From Ipomoea triloba (lineage: Eukaryota > Streptophyta > Magnoliopsida > Solanales > Convolvulaceae), in assembly GCF_003576645.1 (NCBI RefSeq), contig NC_044916.1, positions 9,480,752 to 9,544,751 of the forward strand: a stretch of 64,000 bases of DNA, read 5' to 3'. The first letter of the stretch is position 1, and every line of letters starts with the position of its first letter. Shown here in pieces: positions 44,799 to 56,478 of the stretch. A model generated the notes under the pieces. The model worked only from the letters and a program-made list of their open reading frames with translations, was not told the DNA's origin and ran no database searches. Made by a program: the position numbers and the translations under genes.

Positions 44799-45276
44799 TC
44801 TTTGGAGTCTGCCTGAGAATTATCAAGCAAAAACCCAAACTTGAATTTCATGAATTCAAAAACCCGTTAAGTGAATTGAAACTTTTTAATAATAATGAGT
44901 GTGCACGTGAGATTGAGAATTGCGTAAACCCACGCCTATAAAGCACAGAAATTCAAACTGGAACAAAACAAAAAATGGCGAGGGAGGAAGCCGCCGGAAA
45001 TGGTAGATGCTATTTGCTAAAGCCCTAAACCCAAATATTTACCCGATTGGGAATAATCACGTTGCATTTGGGTAAACGGGTGGGTATTTGGGAAAAAATA
45101 ATCATCGGAAGTATAAAAAATATTGGAGATGCATGCATCATCTTTAATTTTGGGACTTAACAGCTCAACTAGTTGTCTTCATAATTTCAAGGGATTGCAG
45201 TTTAATCTACCAAATTATATATAACAACCAATTCTATTAAGATTTTAACCCAACACAAAAAGTTAATGTGGTTAAT
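44799..45276. other. Upstream flank of the long PPR gene
   Basis: Should contain the PPR promoter (reading leftward). A telomere-like CCCTAAACCC motif lies near 45022, a common type of plant promoter box. No other gene was recognised. Confidence 0.45.
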
Positions 45277-45278
45277 CT

Positions 45279-46493
45279 ATACTATTAATAAAAACAATAT
45301 CATCAGTTTTAACTTCCCACCCAAAACAGACTATATGGTTTGCGTAATATTATAAAATATGGTAATACAGTTCCTATCCCTAATACAATTGTAAATTAAA
45401 ATAGAATTCCTAATAAAATATATTCTTCCCTACGTTCCTATTCGTAATACAATTCTAGACTATAATTACTAATGGTAGTAATTCAGTATATATATTTCTC
45501 TGCAATGCAATTTATACTATTAATAAAAACAATATCTTCAGTTTTAACTTCCCGCCCAAAACAGACCTATAATATTATGGTTTGCGTAATATTATAAAAT
45601 ATGGTAATACAGTTAAAATAGAATTCCTAATAAAATATATTATTCCCTACGTTCCTATTCGTAATACAATTCTAAACTAGAATTACTAATGGTAGTAATT
45701 CAGTATATATATTTCTCTGCAATGCAATCTATACTATTAATAAAAACAATATCCTCAGTTTTAACTTCCCGCCCAAAACAGACCTATAATATTATGGTTT
45801 GCGTAATATTATAAAATATGGTAATACAGTTCCTATCCCTAATAGGATTGTAAATTAAAATAGAATTCATAATAAAATATATTATTCCCTACGTTCCTAT
45901 TCGTTATACAATTCTAGACTAGAATTACTAATGGTAATAATTCAGTATATATATTTCTCTGCAATGCAATCTATACTATTAATAAAAACAATATCCTCAG
46001 TTTTAACTTCCCGCCCAAAACAGACCTATAATATTATGGTTTGCGTAATATTATAAAATATGGTAATACAGTTCCTATCCCTAATACAATTGTAAATTAA
46101 AATAGAATTCCTAATAAAATATATTATTCCCTACGTTCCTATTCGTTATACAATTCTAGACTAGAATTACTAATGGTAATAATTCAGTATATATATTTCT
46201 CTGCAATGCAATCTATACTATTAATAAAAACAATATCCTCAGTTTAACTTCCCGCCCAAAACAGACCTATAATATTATGGTTTGCGTAATATTGTAAAAT
46301 ATGGTAATACAATTCCTATCCTTAATACAATTGTAAAGTAAAATAGAATTCCTAATAAAATATATTCTTCCCTACGTTCCTATTCGTAATACTATTCTAG
46401 ACTAGAATTACTAATGGTAATAATTCAGTATATATATTTCTCTGCAATGCAATCTATACTATTAATAAAAACAATATCCTCAGTTTTAACTTG
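45279..46493 (+). repeat. Tandem array of Helitron 5' ends, five units of 217-242 bp plus a partial
   Basis: Units start at 45279, 45514, 45731, 45973, 46215 and 46456 (partial), each beginning ATACTATTAATAAAAACAAT. The second unit has lost about 25 bp. The last units are the most alike. Every unit keeps the terminal TC-TATACTATTAAT motif. Confidence 0.95.
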
Positions 46494-46499
46494 TATTAT

Positions 46500-46922
46500 G
46501 GTATGGTGCGTAATATTGTACAAAATATGAAAATTTGGCATAATTCAACTCGAAAGGCCAACCAATTTTCTGAACGACATTCGTGCATGCAGGTGTCGGC
46601 ACACGAGTCAAGCCTTTTTAAGTTCATTTTGGGATTTCATTTGCACCCCCTCCCCCCTTGCGTGCGAGAGAGAGCCTCTATGCTACACAATTCAATAAGC
46701 CTTAGAAAAACTCTTGTATAAGTAGTGGTGCAAACCAATTTCGAGAACCAATTTCTCATTCACCCATTATCAGTTTTGAGCGTACAATATATCAATCTTT
46801 TCGTCTAACTACGAAGAACACGAATCCACGTTGACCGGCCCCAAATCGAAAGTGGACCCCACATATATTTGTACCACAATATTGCCAGTAAAATGCCATT
46901 TTATGCTAATTTTTTTCCAACA
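46500..46922 (-). repeat. Inverted LTR-like segment inside the Helitron
   Basis: On the minus strand from 46922: TGTTGGAAA..., GGCATTTTACTGGC, GTAGTTAGACGAA, TATTGTACGCTCAAAA, AATGGGTGAATGAGAAATTGGTTCTC. These phrases recur in the same order in the LTR-type segment at 59360-59700. The left border is uncertain. Confidence 0.7.
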
Positions 46923-46933
46923 GTTATTTATCC

Positions 46934-47034
46934 AGAGAATATCAATGTGTTGAAGGAAGAAGATGATATATAGTGAAGGGCAATATCATCTTCACTATAT
47001 ATCATATTCTTCCTCCAACACAACGCTCTACGGC
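46934..47034. repeat. Hairpin (inverted repeat) beside the LTR segment
   Basis: The stretch near 46950-46990, containing GTGTTGAAGGAAGAAGATGATATATAGTGAAG, is followed by the inverse CTTCACTATATATCATATTCTTCCTCCAACAC near 46989-47022. This forms a stem of about 30 bp with a very short loop. Confidence 0.75.
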
Positions 47035-47405
47035 CAACCAACAATTACTCAACTGATTATCCCATTACTCCCATGTAAATTTTTTCTCTAATATAGTTAT
47101 ACTTACTGAATATCAAAATATAAGTGTACCTCAAGATCTTGCAATAACTAACCGACAAGTAATTAAATTAATGAATATGATGCAATAATGTAAATTATCT
47201 ACCTATTGCATTTATATACTTATTTTAGAACACTGAATTTTTGTGATATTTGTTGCATGCAAGGAAGACTCATACTATAATTGCATTTATACACTTATTC
47301 ATACTCATATTCGATGTTATAATTTCTATAATTGTATATCAATTCAAATATTTCTTAAAATATTATAACAAATTCATTCCGTACAACGCACGGGTGAAAA
47401 TATAG

Positions 47406-48034
47406 TTACAGTAATGACTTCTGTTATTTTAACTCTTTTTTTAAATTTAATATACGTTTATAAGTATTTTTTTAATTTTATATTGAACAAAATTGATTTT
47501 ACTATTGTAAGTGTTCTGATGTTATTAAATTTTAGTTTTTAACTTTTTTTTATTAGGTGATTCTAGTTTGTAGTTTCGCTAGATTAATCTTTATTCTCAA
47601 AAGGTTAATCATCAATCCCAATGGTCTCTCACTCACGTATCGGTCCGATCAAGCATATGAGAGAATGTAAACCATGGTAATTCAACTGAGCACATAAACT
47701 AGACTTTTGCTTATTTTCACTAGATTAATCTTAAGTATATAGGATCCCACCCTTAGAGTTACTGCGGAAGTAAATTGCGAGTTGTCCTAGAGTTATTGCG
47801 GAGGTGCGTAATTAGCCTTCCGGTCATATCTTAGTCATCATATCTCCTCGTCATGTGCCTAACCAACTACGCTAAGTCTCGAGGACTTTAACTTAACTTT
47901 ATTATATTTAATTGTATGATTTTTATCAACATATTTGATAGAGAATATACCAAAGTATACTGCTCTACGAATAAATAATATATGTATGTCCAACGTATTA
48001 TACGCTTGAATAAAGAGAGGAATTAATCCATATC
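47406..48034. other. Intergenic, no gene seen
   Basis: Around 47560-47890 there is a moderately structured, less AT-rich stretch with internal similarity (TAGAGTTACTGCGGAAGT and TAGAGTTATTGCGGAGGT). Its identity is unknown. Confidence 0.4.
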
Positions 48035-49080
48035 TGTTATAAATAAATATTTGTGGCCATTATTGTTAGCATTGTAACGGTTGTAACCTATAACGGTCAT
48101 TATTTATGTTGGTTTTATTACTAGTATTATATATGTATTCCTATGATGTAATGGTAATGACCAGTGAATGAGAATGCTCTCCTTCTTCTTGTCTCTATGC
48201 TTTCTCTGTTAGTTTAGCTTGTTCATAACTTTGCAACTCACCAATCATGGTTAGGAGCTAAAGGTCAACGGGCATCAAAATCTCAACACGTTATCAGCAC
48301 GCTCAAAAATACCGTGGTGACGGTAATTTTATCAATTTTCTTAAAATTACACATGTATGCATGTCTGAATATTTGAATTTTGATAATATGCTTATATGCT
48401 TTTCTGGTGGTATATATATATGAATCTGTAGCATATAGTTTCTTATTATCCACATGATTTCACAGTGTATATACATATATTTTTACAGTATACTTACTCA
48501 CAAATATTTTATTATTTGGCATATAACATCTGTGTGTGAGCATATACATATCGTTTCCTATTAAAAATTTTCAAATACTGCACTGAAATCAAAATCAATC
48601 CTGGGAATACACATCTATATTAGTATTCTATTTAAAAAAAAAAAATACCGTATTATCGAAATTGTCTTTCAACCTACATCTTTGACGACGGCGCGATTCG
48701 AAGGCGACTCCGTTAGACGATAGAGACGATCGGCGATGATGGCGTGTGACGCTGGCGGCTCCGTGCGTCTGTTAATCGAACGATGGCAGGCGCGGCGGCG
48801 ATCGTGTTCACACGACAGTGGCAGACGGCGGCTCTCGGAGATGACGGTAGCGGTCTGAGCGGCGACCTCTCTGCTTTTTCACGAAGATCTCCGGCTCGAT
48901 CGGAGACGGCTCTGGCTGTGTCGACGGCTGGAGGCCCCTGGCAGCGGCGGAACCTGTGTCGGCTTTGCGTGTCCGGCGACTCCAACCCAGGTGTGATGGC
49001 GCCGACGCTGTTCGTCGGCGGTGCTGCTCGGCGGCGTTCTCGGGCTCCACACCCGCCTCTCCTTTTTTTTGACTGCTAGG
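48035..49080 (+). mobile_element. 5' part of a non-autonomous LTR element
   Basis: An LTR-like TG...CA segment at 48035-48287 (TGTTATAAATAA to CTCAACA) is followed by CGTTATCAGCACG, the same post-LTR motif as the young Copia. The following 48660-49080 is a GC-rich island without pol homology. Its long reading frames (e.g. from 48783) look fortuitous. No matching 3' LTR was found to the right, though the gap at 52207 prevents certainty. Confidence 0.6.
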
Positions 49081-51270
49081 TTTAGATTGTGAGATAGAAA
49101 TGCTGATACCCTTTAGTGGGTTACTTAATTGGGCTATGTTTTGGCCCATTTTCTTGGCCAAACCTGGTCCATCTACAATAACTATTCAATTGGGTCTCGC
49201 CTGGTCCAATTCAGCCGACAATATTAAAACAAAAATGAGTTTTTTTAAAAAAGGCATTATGGATTTGTTTTAATTTTTAGACCATTTGTTTTTACTCCAA
49301 AGTACTGATTTTGTGGCCCAATCTTTATTCTCTTCAAGAATTTCTGTGACATAAAAATATTCTCAATTTTTTGTCGAGACCTGGGATTATTAATTGAAAA
49401 ATTGGGCCTATTATGTTTTTCTTGGCTCAATTCATAGATTACAATGATGGACTACTTTGTTAGAAAAATTGAATTGAGCCTATTTAAGTTCTTACATTCT
49501 AGGCTAATTTAATTTGGATTTACAATCAAAGCAGTTATATGATTTTTGGGTCCTTATGTTTCAAAGCATTTGAACTAGTTTTAAATGCTCGACCCATTTG
49601 ATTTTAGATTTGGGCTTAATTCTTTCATTGACCCAAATCCTTAAAATCTTCCTCCATCATTTATATATTCCCTGAATACAATGTACATTATTTTTATATT
49701 GAATGTACATTATTTGATAGTATGGTCTACACATCTGTGTGAACTATGGTCCACACAATAATGATTGATATTCTACCATTATTTTCTCAAAATTCTTAGT
49801 TTATGATGACTTTGGTACATTGAAAACCATCACTAGGTATGAATACTTAAAATTCTTTTTGAAGTCATATTCTGTTGAAACAAATTTTTAGTTTATTTAC
49901 ACTTGGGCGTTGGAATTACAGTTTGATAGGATGTTGTAACTTAATTAAGATGGACTAGTTGAAAATAAGCAAATGTATATCACTGTGAATGAAATATTGG
50001 ATCATAAATCAAACATTGGCCTTGCTACAATTATGGATAAAGTTTAAATATAATTTCTATTAGTTATATGCTTGTTAAATTAATAAAGATTATAATTGAA
50101 ATGAATATTTTTCAGGCTGTATTTGACATCTTAAATAAATATCAACTCAATTATATATGGAGGGAGATAGCAACATATGCATGAAGCCAAGAGGAAAAAG
50201 AGCAAATGACTCCTCACATACACGACATGCACTTTCAAATAATTAAACACACACGTGCCCTAGCACACACATGGGGAATATGAAAGCTATAGCTACAACT
50301 CCGATCCTACAAGGATTTGATATCAATGTTCCTAAATGTCATTTTCACTAGAAAAAAAAAACCATTTTTTTGAAATGACGAGGAAACTCACCATCAGTAT
50401 TCAAGGGTGTGCACTGGATAAATTCCGTTTTATGATTTTAACCAACAAAAAATCACAAATAAGTAAATCCGTGTAATTCTATCCAACAAAGGATCATAAA
50501 TAAATAAATCAGTTTAGATTGCTTATAAATGATCGACTCATCAAATGAGAAAGACTGAGATTTAAACTTGTAACAATAAGGTTATAAGTTTAATTGTATC
50601 TTTACTAATCTTGGTTGGGGTTACCCTACACTACCAATTTTGATTGAGGTATTGTTAGTTTTTAACGGTGCATAATTACATCTATATGACAATGAATTAT
50701 TTGGTTTTTCGATTAAAGTAGTACTTTTGTTTTGATTTTAAGTATGGAGTATTAGTGTAATCACTTTTATTCTTTAGGCATTTTAGATCAACTAAATCTA
50801 ATATAAAATGTTTGAAGTAACATTTCACGATTAATGGTGCAGTTTGGTAAATGTTAGAACATTTTGGACTGAATAATTGCCCTATTTGAAAATTCTGAGT
50901 GGCCAAAAGCGGATAAATACAATTGTCATATCATGGACCAGGTACACCTTATATTATGAACTCTTGTTAAAAAATTATGTATTTACAATTAACATATTAT
51001 ATGTATTCAGTTAATAAATTATGTCAGTAAATAAATTAACGGTACATAATATGTTAACAGCATATTATGTGCTTGTAATTGATATATTATGTGCATGTAG
51101 TTAACATATTACGCGCCTTCAATTTATTTGCAATGACATAATCTGTTAACTGCAAATAGGGTTGTTAACGAACCGAACATAAACGAGTGAAGAATAATCA
51201 ATCCATTTTATTTTAAAAAGTTTTTATTTAGATCTTGTATTTCTTACAACATATATTAGTTAGACAATGA
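49081..51270. other. Intergenic, with a MITE relic
   Basis: No gene recognised. At about 49675-49765 there is a relic related to the MITE at 23960: AATGTACATTATTT repeated, then GGTCTACACATCTGTGTGAACTA and GGTCCACACAATAAT. Around 50985-51140 there are repeated CATATTATGTG / TTAACATATTA phrases. Confidence 0.45.
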
Positions 51271-51276
51271 AGTCTT

Positions 51277-51280
<4 letters not shown>

Positions 51281-51330
<50 letters not shown>
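51281..51330. repeat. (TA)n microsatellite, 25 units
   Basis: Pure TA run, left border of the element occupying 51331 to the gap. Confidence 0.98.
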
Positions 51331-51334
<4 letters not shown>

Positions 51335-52206
51335 ATTAATCAAATGCGGCCTTGCTATTAGGTGCGGTCATGTGGCCTAGCGTGCGTCGTTGGATTGTGT
51401 TGATATGACGGTGGAAGTTATATATTAGGATTCAGGAAGTTTAATTCGCGTAACTTAAGTGGGGGCTTTATGGTAATTGTAAGTGGGAAGGTAATGTTAG
51501 AGTACAGAATGCACCAACAAACGTATTATTAAAACACATCATTCAACGTATAAAATGCACCACTGGACAAATTAAAACACACCATTCCCCACCATACCAA
51601 AATACACCACTCAATTCAAATGCACCAACAAAATTAAAACACACCATTCAACGTACGAAAATGCACCAGTTCTCAGATTAAAACACACCACTTAACCACC
51701 ACACACCAAATGCAACTACTCTCGTAAATTCACCACCATGTGTATTAAAACACACCATTCTACGTTATAAAATTCACCACTGGACAAATTAAAACACACC
51801 ACTCCCCACCATACAGAAATACACCACTCAAATTCAAATGCACCAACAAAATTAAAACACACCATTATACGTTATAAAATGCACCAGTTCTCAGATTAAA
51901 ACACACCACTTGACCACCACACACCAAATACACATACTATTGCGAATTTCACCAATATTATCTCAAATATGAATCAGATTAATGTTGATAATGCACAGAC
52001 TATTGCGAATTACTCCATTCTCGTCCCTCTGTTGGAGTCGACCTGTGCGTTTTGTTCGGAACGGAGCGCTCGTTGCTGGTGATGGAGTCCCTTCTACGCT
52101 CGTCAGGTGTTTGTTGCTCAGTGCTTGTCGACTTCAAGTCTGATCTCTGTCGTCGTCTGATCTGGTTTTGAAATTGTAGTGAATTGTCAACATTATCCTT
52201 CTCGTT
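51331..52206. mobile_element. Element between (TA)n arrays, with CACC-rich tandem repeats
   Basis: Begins near GCGGCCTTGCTATTAGGTGCGGTC, similar to the AGTTCAGGTGCGGTC end of the element at 54794. It contains two tandem units of about 220 bp (about 51510-51735 and 51736-51950), made of short phrases such as AAAACACACCATTC and ATGCACCA. The right end is hidden by the assembly gap, which is itself followed by (TA)n. No gene is present. Confidence 0.6.
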
Positions 52207-52463
52207 NNNNNNNNNNNNNNNNNNNNNNNNNNNNNNNNNNNNNNNNNNNNNNNNNNNNNNNNNNNNNNNNNNNNNNNNNNNNNNNNNNNNNNNNNNNNNN
52301 NNNNNNNNNNNNNNNNNNNNNNNNNNNNNNNNNNNNNNNNNNNNNNNNNNNNNNNNNNNNNNNNNNNNNNNNNNNNNNNNNNNNNNNNNNNNNNNNNNNN
52401 NNNNNNNNNNNNNNNNNNNNNNNNNNNNNNNNNNNNNNNNNNNNNNNNNNNNNNNNNNNNNNN
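52207..52463. other. Assembly gap (257 N)
   Basis: Run of N directly before a TA array. Any apparent reading frame spanning it is meaningless. Confidence 1.

Positions 52464-52540
<77 letters not shown>
52464..52540. repeat. (TA)n microsatellite after the gap
   Basis: About 38 TA units directly adjoining the gap. The array probably caused the assembly break and its true length is unknown. Confidence 0.98.
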
Positions 52541-52542
<2 letters not shown>

Positions 52543-53639
52543 CGTTTAGTTCGATGAGTAACATTTGTTGAATAAATTATTTTATTCCAGATAATTTAAA
52601 TTAAAACATTTAATTATGATAAGATTTTGAAATAAATAATTTTATATTGTGTGCATTTGGCTAGTATTATTTATAAAAAAAAAAATCGTGAACAAGTAAT
52701 GGTCACTTATAAAAACATCAAGATTGACAATAATGACATTATTTCAACATATTTTAATGACACAAATTTTGCCACTAATTTTCAGCTAGTATTTTAGTTT
52801 CAGAGTTAATTTCTTTTGTCACAAATAAATACAACATTTCTTACCATGATTGTTGCCACAACAAAGTAATTATCTATTACCACTTTTTATGTCACTGATA
52901 AATCATTTTTGAGTCAAGAACAATTCTTGCAAATAAGTACAACTATTGTGACTAAAGTGTTGTCATAATAAAATAATTAATTGCAACGATTTTAATTGTC
53001 ACTATATCAATTTTTTTGTAATAACATATTTGGTCACAAAATGTACATTTATTATGACTACTATTGTTATCACTCAAATACAACTTTTAGTGAACATAAA
53101 CATTGTCACAAAAGTTTTGAGTAATTGTGACAACTTTTCAAAACTCGTCACTACTACAATAGTGAAGGAGGATATAGTGACAACAGGTGAAGACTTAAAA
53201 AATTGGTCACTATAATTAGTGACCAAAATCGATAGTTTTTATGACAACTTCTATATTTTGATTATTTTCAGATATAATTTATATATTTTTATGCTACAAA
53301 TTTTGCGTAATATTTGTCTGTATATATACATATGGTAGATTACGATTTTTAGAATTCATTCATTCATAACTTCTATATTTTCATATATTATGTATTATTA
53401 TTATTATATTTTGTATTTTGTGTAGGGGTATTTATGTCTTTTAAACACATATTTCATTTCTATTCTTTAAACTAACCAAACACTGAAATAACATTCCTAA
53501 TGTCTATTCATTCAGTGAACCAAATAATAGAATACAATTCTTGTTCTATTCCTTGCCTATTCCATTTCCTAGAGTATTGCTCATATTTCCTTAAAATTCA
53601 TTACGTGAACCAAACATATTAGTAAATGATAGGTGCATT
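52541..53639. other. Intergenic repeat-like DNA, no gene
   Basis: From about 52720 to 53240 there are many TTGTCACTA / GTGACAA phrases in both orientations, ending with a local palindrome, GGTCACTATAATTAGTGACC, near 53204. It looks like a degenerate non-coding DNA transposon. Around 53480-53600 there is an ACCAAACA...GAACCAAA inverted-repeat style reminiscent of the MITE at 35263. Confidence 0.45.
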
Positions 53640-53654
53640 TACCTAGACCTTTTT

Positions 53655-53675
53655 TTTTTTTTTTTTTTGAAAAGA
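53655..53675 (-). mobile_element. 21-bp poly(T) micro-insertion with 15-bp target duplication
   Basis: TACCTAGACCTTTTT occurs at 53640-53654 and 53676-53690. Between them are only 14 T and GAAAAGA. Read on the minus strand this is TCTTTTC plus a poly(A) tail, i.e. a LINE insertion truncated to almost nothing. Confidence 0.75.
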
Positions 53676-53889
53676 TACCTAGACCTTTTTATGTAGTTGC
53701 AATTCGAGTATCAACGCTTCTTTGGAAAATGAGTCGCTAACGAAATATAGGTAGAAGAGTTTGGAGTTGGGCACCAAGAAAAAGAGTTGGCAAGGAAGTT
53801 CTTTCACGTCTCCTTAAAAAAAGAAGTAAAAAATGAAGTATAGGTCAAAGAGTTTTTATTATTACACTCGCAAAAGGAGTCCACAATGA

Positions 53890-54094
53890 AGTTCCTCCAT
53901 GCAATGTGCGGATCCAGAAATCTTCTCCAGTGGAGGCGGAAGATTTAAATTAATGAGATATTTTGAAAAAAAAAAAACTTAATACCGAGTCATAAATATT
54001 GTTGACTAGTGATGAAAAGTCAAAATAAATCAAGAAAAAAAATATTTAAAACAAAATATAAAAATAATTAATTTGATAAAAAATACAATTGAAA

Positions 54095-54165
<71 letters not shown>

Positions 54166-54360
54166 TTATATTTATTTATATTTAAAATACAAGTAAAAGC
54201 TAAACTAGGTGTTGTAAGGTTTGAACACTACCCATTTCATGCTATATTATGGCCTTGCGATCTAAGCCAACTTAACCTTTGTTTAATTGTTAGTATAGTT
54301 AATATATATACATTAAATGAGGTGGGGCAGCTGCCCCCATTGTAGCTCCGCCAATGCCTC
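53890..54360. mobile_element. hAT-type MITE with internal (TA)n
   Basis: The left end, near CAATGTGCGGATCCAG (53898), is mirrored by TAGCTCCGCCAATG near 54351. The interior shares GAGTCATAAATATTGTT and CAGCTGCCCCCAT with the element at 54942-55590. It contains a TA array (54099-54153) that makes up much of the apparent reading frame there. Confidence 0.7.
54099..54153. repeat. (TA)n microsatellite inside the hAT MITE
   Basis: About 27 TA units followed by TTTATA repeats. Confidence 0.95.
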
Positions 54361-54941
54361 CTTAAAAAAGGAATCAGTAAGGTGTACCTTGGCAGTTATA
54401 GAGTTAATGTTATTTGTCTTTTGAGTGCATATACTAATTATGGGGGGGGAGGGGGGGGGGTGTGTTATAGATTTCTGCAATGTAATTAGGGGAATTTATT
54501 ACTTCAATTTTTGGTAAAATAGGCATGTATAAATACCCCTATAAAGAGGTAGGTGTTCGTGGATCATTTTTTTTTTCCTTTTTTAGCTTCCAAAAGGCAA
54601 TTCAATGAAAACATTCTTCTACTTATCTTGCTTTCTTTTCCACTTTAATTTATGTCTAATCCGAGTGATTGTGTTGTCTTGCATTCGATTGCTCCAACCG
54701 TAAAATCAACACTACTTATAAAATAATAAACTTATTTAGAAGGATAAAGTAATAAGAGATAATATAAGAAGGATATATATATATTTATACCTTAGTTCAG
54801 GTGCGGTCGCACTAATAGTTATACAAATATAAACGAAATTGTGTTAGAAAACGCACCCTTAAGTACGCATCACCAAAAACGCACCATTAGGTATGTATAA
54901 ATGCATCACACAATGTTCGGAAATGTACAATTAGGTGTGGG

Positions 54942-55590
54942 CAGTGGCGGATCCAGAAAACTTTTTCAGTAGGGGCGAAAAATAAACTAACGATGTATTT
55001 TGAAAAAAAAAAACAAAACACTTAGAGATCGAGTCATAAATATTGTTAACTAGAGATGAAAAATCAAAATACATCAAGATAAAAAATATTTTAAAAAAAA
55101 TATAAAACATATGGAGTAATTAAGTAGATAAAATAGTTTGAATAGAAAACACATTATAAATCAATCATCTGACTATTAATATTACGTAGTAAAAAAAAAG
55201 GAAAAAAGAAGAAGTCACAATGTTACAAATAAAAAATCCAATTAGAATTCTCACTATTTTTTTTTTTGAAAGAGAACTCTCACTATTAATATTAAAAAAT
55301 GATAAAAACAAAATTTCACTCATCTCACTATTAATATTAAGAAATGAAAAAAATAAAAAATAAAACCCACAATATTATAAATAAAAAATTCAATGCATTG
55401 ATACTAAACAATTTAAAATCAAAATTCAATGGTGATGTAAGGGTTCAACCATATGACCATTTCATTTCAATAAAGCCTTACCATCTATGCTAATTAAACT
55501 CTATTAAAATATTTATATATATAGTATATATACTATATATATATCGGGTGGGGGAGTGGTGCAGCTGCCCCCATGCTGGATCCGCCAGTG
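54942..55590. mobile_element. 649-bp hAT MITE with exact 8-bp target duplication
   Basis: The inverted ends are CAGTGGCGGATCCAG and CTGGATCCGCCAGTG (one mismatch in 15). The TSD GGTGTGGG lies at 54934-54941 and 55591-55598. An 8-bp TSD and a CAGTGGCGG end are hallmarks of hAT transposons. No transposase. It is itself hit by a poly(T) micro-insertion at 55259-55277. Confidence 0.9.
55259..55277 (-). mobile_element. 19-bp poly(T) micro-insertion with 10-bp target duplication
   Basis: TCTCACTATT at 55249-55258 and 55278-55287 flanks a T run plus GAAAGAGAAC. It has the same form as the insertion at 53655. Confidence 0.7.
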
Positions 55591-55837
55591 GGTGTGGGGA
55601 GGTATATATAGTGCATTTTTTTGGGTGTGTTATGCATTTTGTGGTGTATTATTTGTGCATTTCATTGTTGTATATTTTCCTAACACTATTGATGCTTTTT
55701 TTAAACGGCTGCACCGACCGCTCGTTAAGATGCATCCGCATTTGATTGAAAGTCTATATACGCAGCCGCACCGATCGTACGTTACGACTTGCTGTAGTCT
55801 AATGGCTGCAAAATAGGCGCACGGCCGCACCTGAACT

Positions 55838-55853
55838 CTCTTTCTCCCTCTCC

Positions 55854-55918
<65 letters not shown>
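55838..55918. repeat. (CT)n then (TA)n microsatellite
   Basis: CT/CCCT repeats followed by about 26 TA units, adjoining the right end of the element at 54794. Confidence 0.95.
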
Positions 55919-55922
<4 letters not shown>

Positions 55923-56478
55923 GAATAGATTCTAATTTATGAGAATAGATTCTAATTTATGAGTAGATGTAAGAGAGGTAGATGTGGGCCTTAAGAATGA
56001 ATATTGGCCTAAAAGCAAGAAAAGATTAAACATATCTAGGAGGATTGGATACACGAAAGGAAACGGAGAGATGGTCCATGACTTTCACTTGACAATGAAA
56101 TTACTTAAACAACTAAAGCGTGGTGTAAGTTTTGCAATATCGTATTCATCAACTTAACATATGTGACATATGAATGGGAACGTTTTACGGGTCAAAATGT
56201 GTCAGTGGCACCATGACACCAATTATTTATTTTTTAGCTCTCTAGATTGACTATTTAATAATTTATGAGTTGTTGGTTAAGTTAACTGAGATAGGAATTG
56301 TAAATAGTTACAATATCTAATCTGTGATGTGAAACATTAATTGGCATATTAAATGGAAGAATTAAGGATTGTTTTCCCTTAACCGAGATACTTTGATTTT
56401 TTTTTTTAAATATGGATACTTGTAATTTTATTTTCTAAATAAGGATACTTTATAATTTGTCACCAGCAATTTTCATGT
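55919..56478. other. Intergenic, no gene seen
   Basis: A tandem GAGAATAGATTCTAATTTAT pair lies near 55922-55960. Otherwise unremarkable AT-rich sequence. Confidence 0.5.

Larger units (their letters stand above)
45277..47405 (+). mobile_element. Non-autonomous Helitron with amplified 5' end
   Basis: The left end begins TCTATACTATTAATAAAAAC, a typical plant Helitron 5' terminus, preceded by A. The right end has the Helitron 3' hairpin, CCGTACAACGCACGG, followed 8-12 bases later by TATAG (degenerate CTAG) and then T, giving insertion between A and T. The last 100 bp match another Helitron end at 59957 that has a perfect CTAG. No Rep/helicase is encoded. The first 1.2 kb are tandem copies of the 5' end. 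An LTR-like segment lies inverted inside (about 46500-46922). Confidence 0.8.
54794..55837. mobile_element. DNA element with AGTTCAGGTGCGG inverted ends, nested host
   Basis: AGTTCAGGTGCGG at 54794-54806 is mirrored perfectly by CCGCACCTGAACT at 55825-55837. A TATATATATATTTATA stretch precedes it, and (CT)n then (TA)n follow it. The interior has GCACC phrases and is interrupted by the hAT MITE at 54942-55590. Non-coding. Confidence 0.75.

Noticed and set aside
45020..45035. CCCTAAACCC as a telomeric remnant
   Set aside because: Only about one and a half units, so it is more likely a promoter telo-box or chance.
48783..49079. GC-rich ORF (MAGAAAIVFTRQ...) and its antisense partner
   Set aside because: It lies in the body of an LTR element. 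Long frames on both strands are expected from GC-rich sequence and no domain was recognised.
52179..52571. Reading frames of 120-130 residues made of X and alternating Tyr-Ile
   Set aside because: They are N-gap plus (TA)n translation, not genes.
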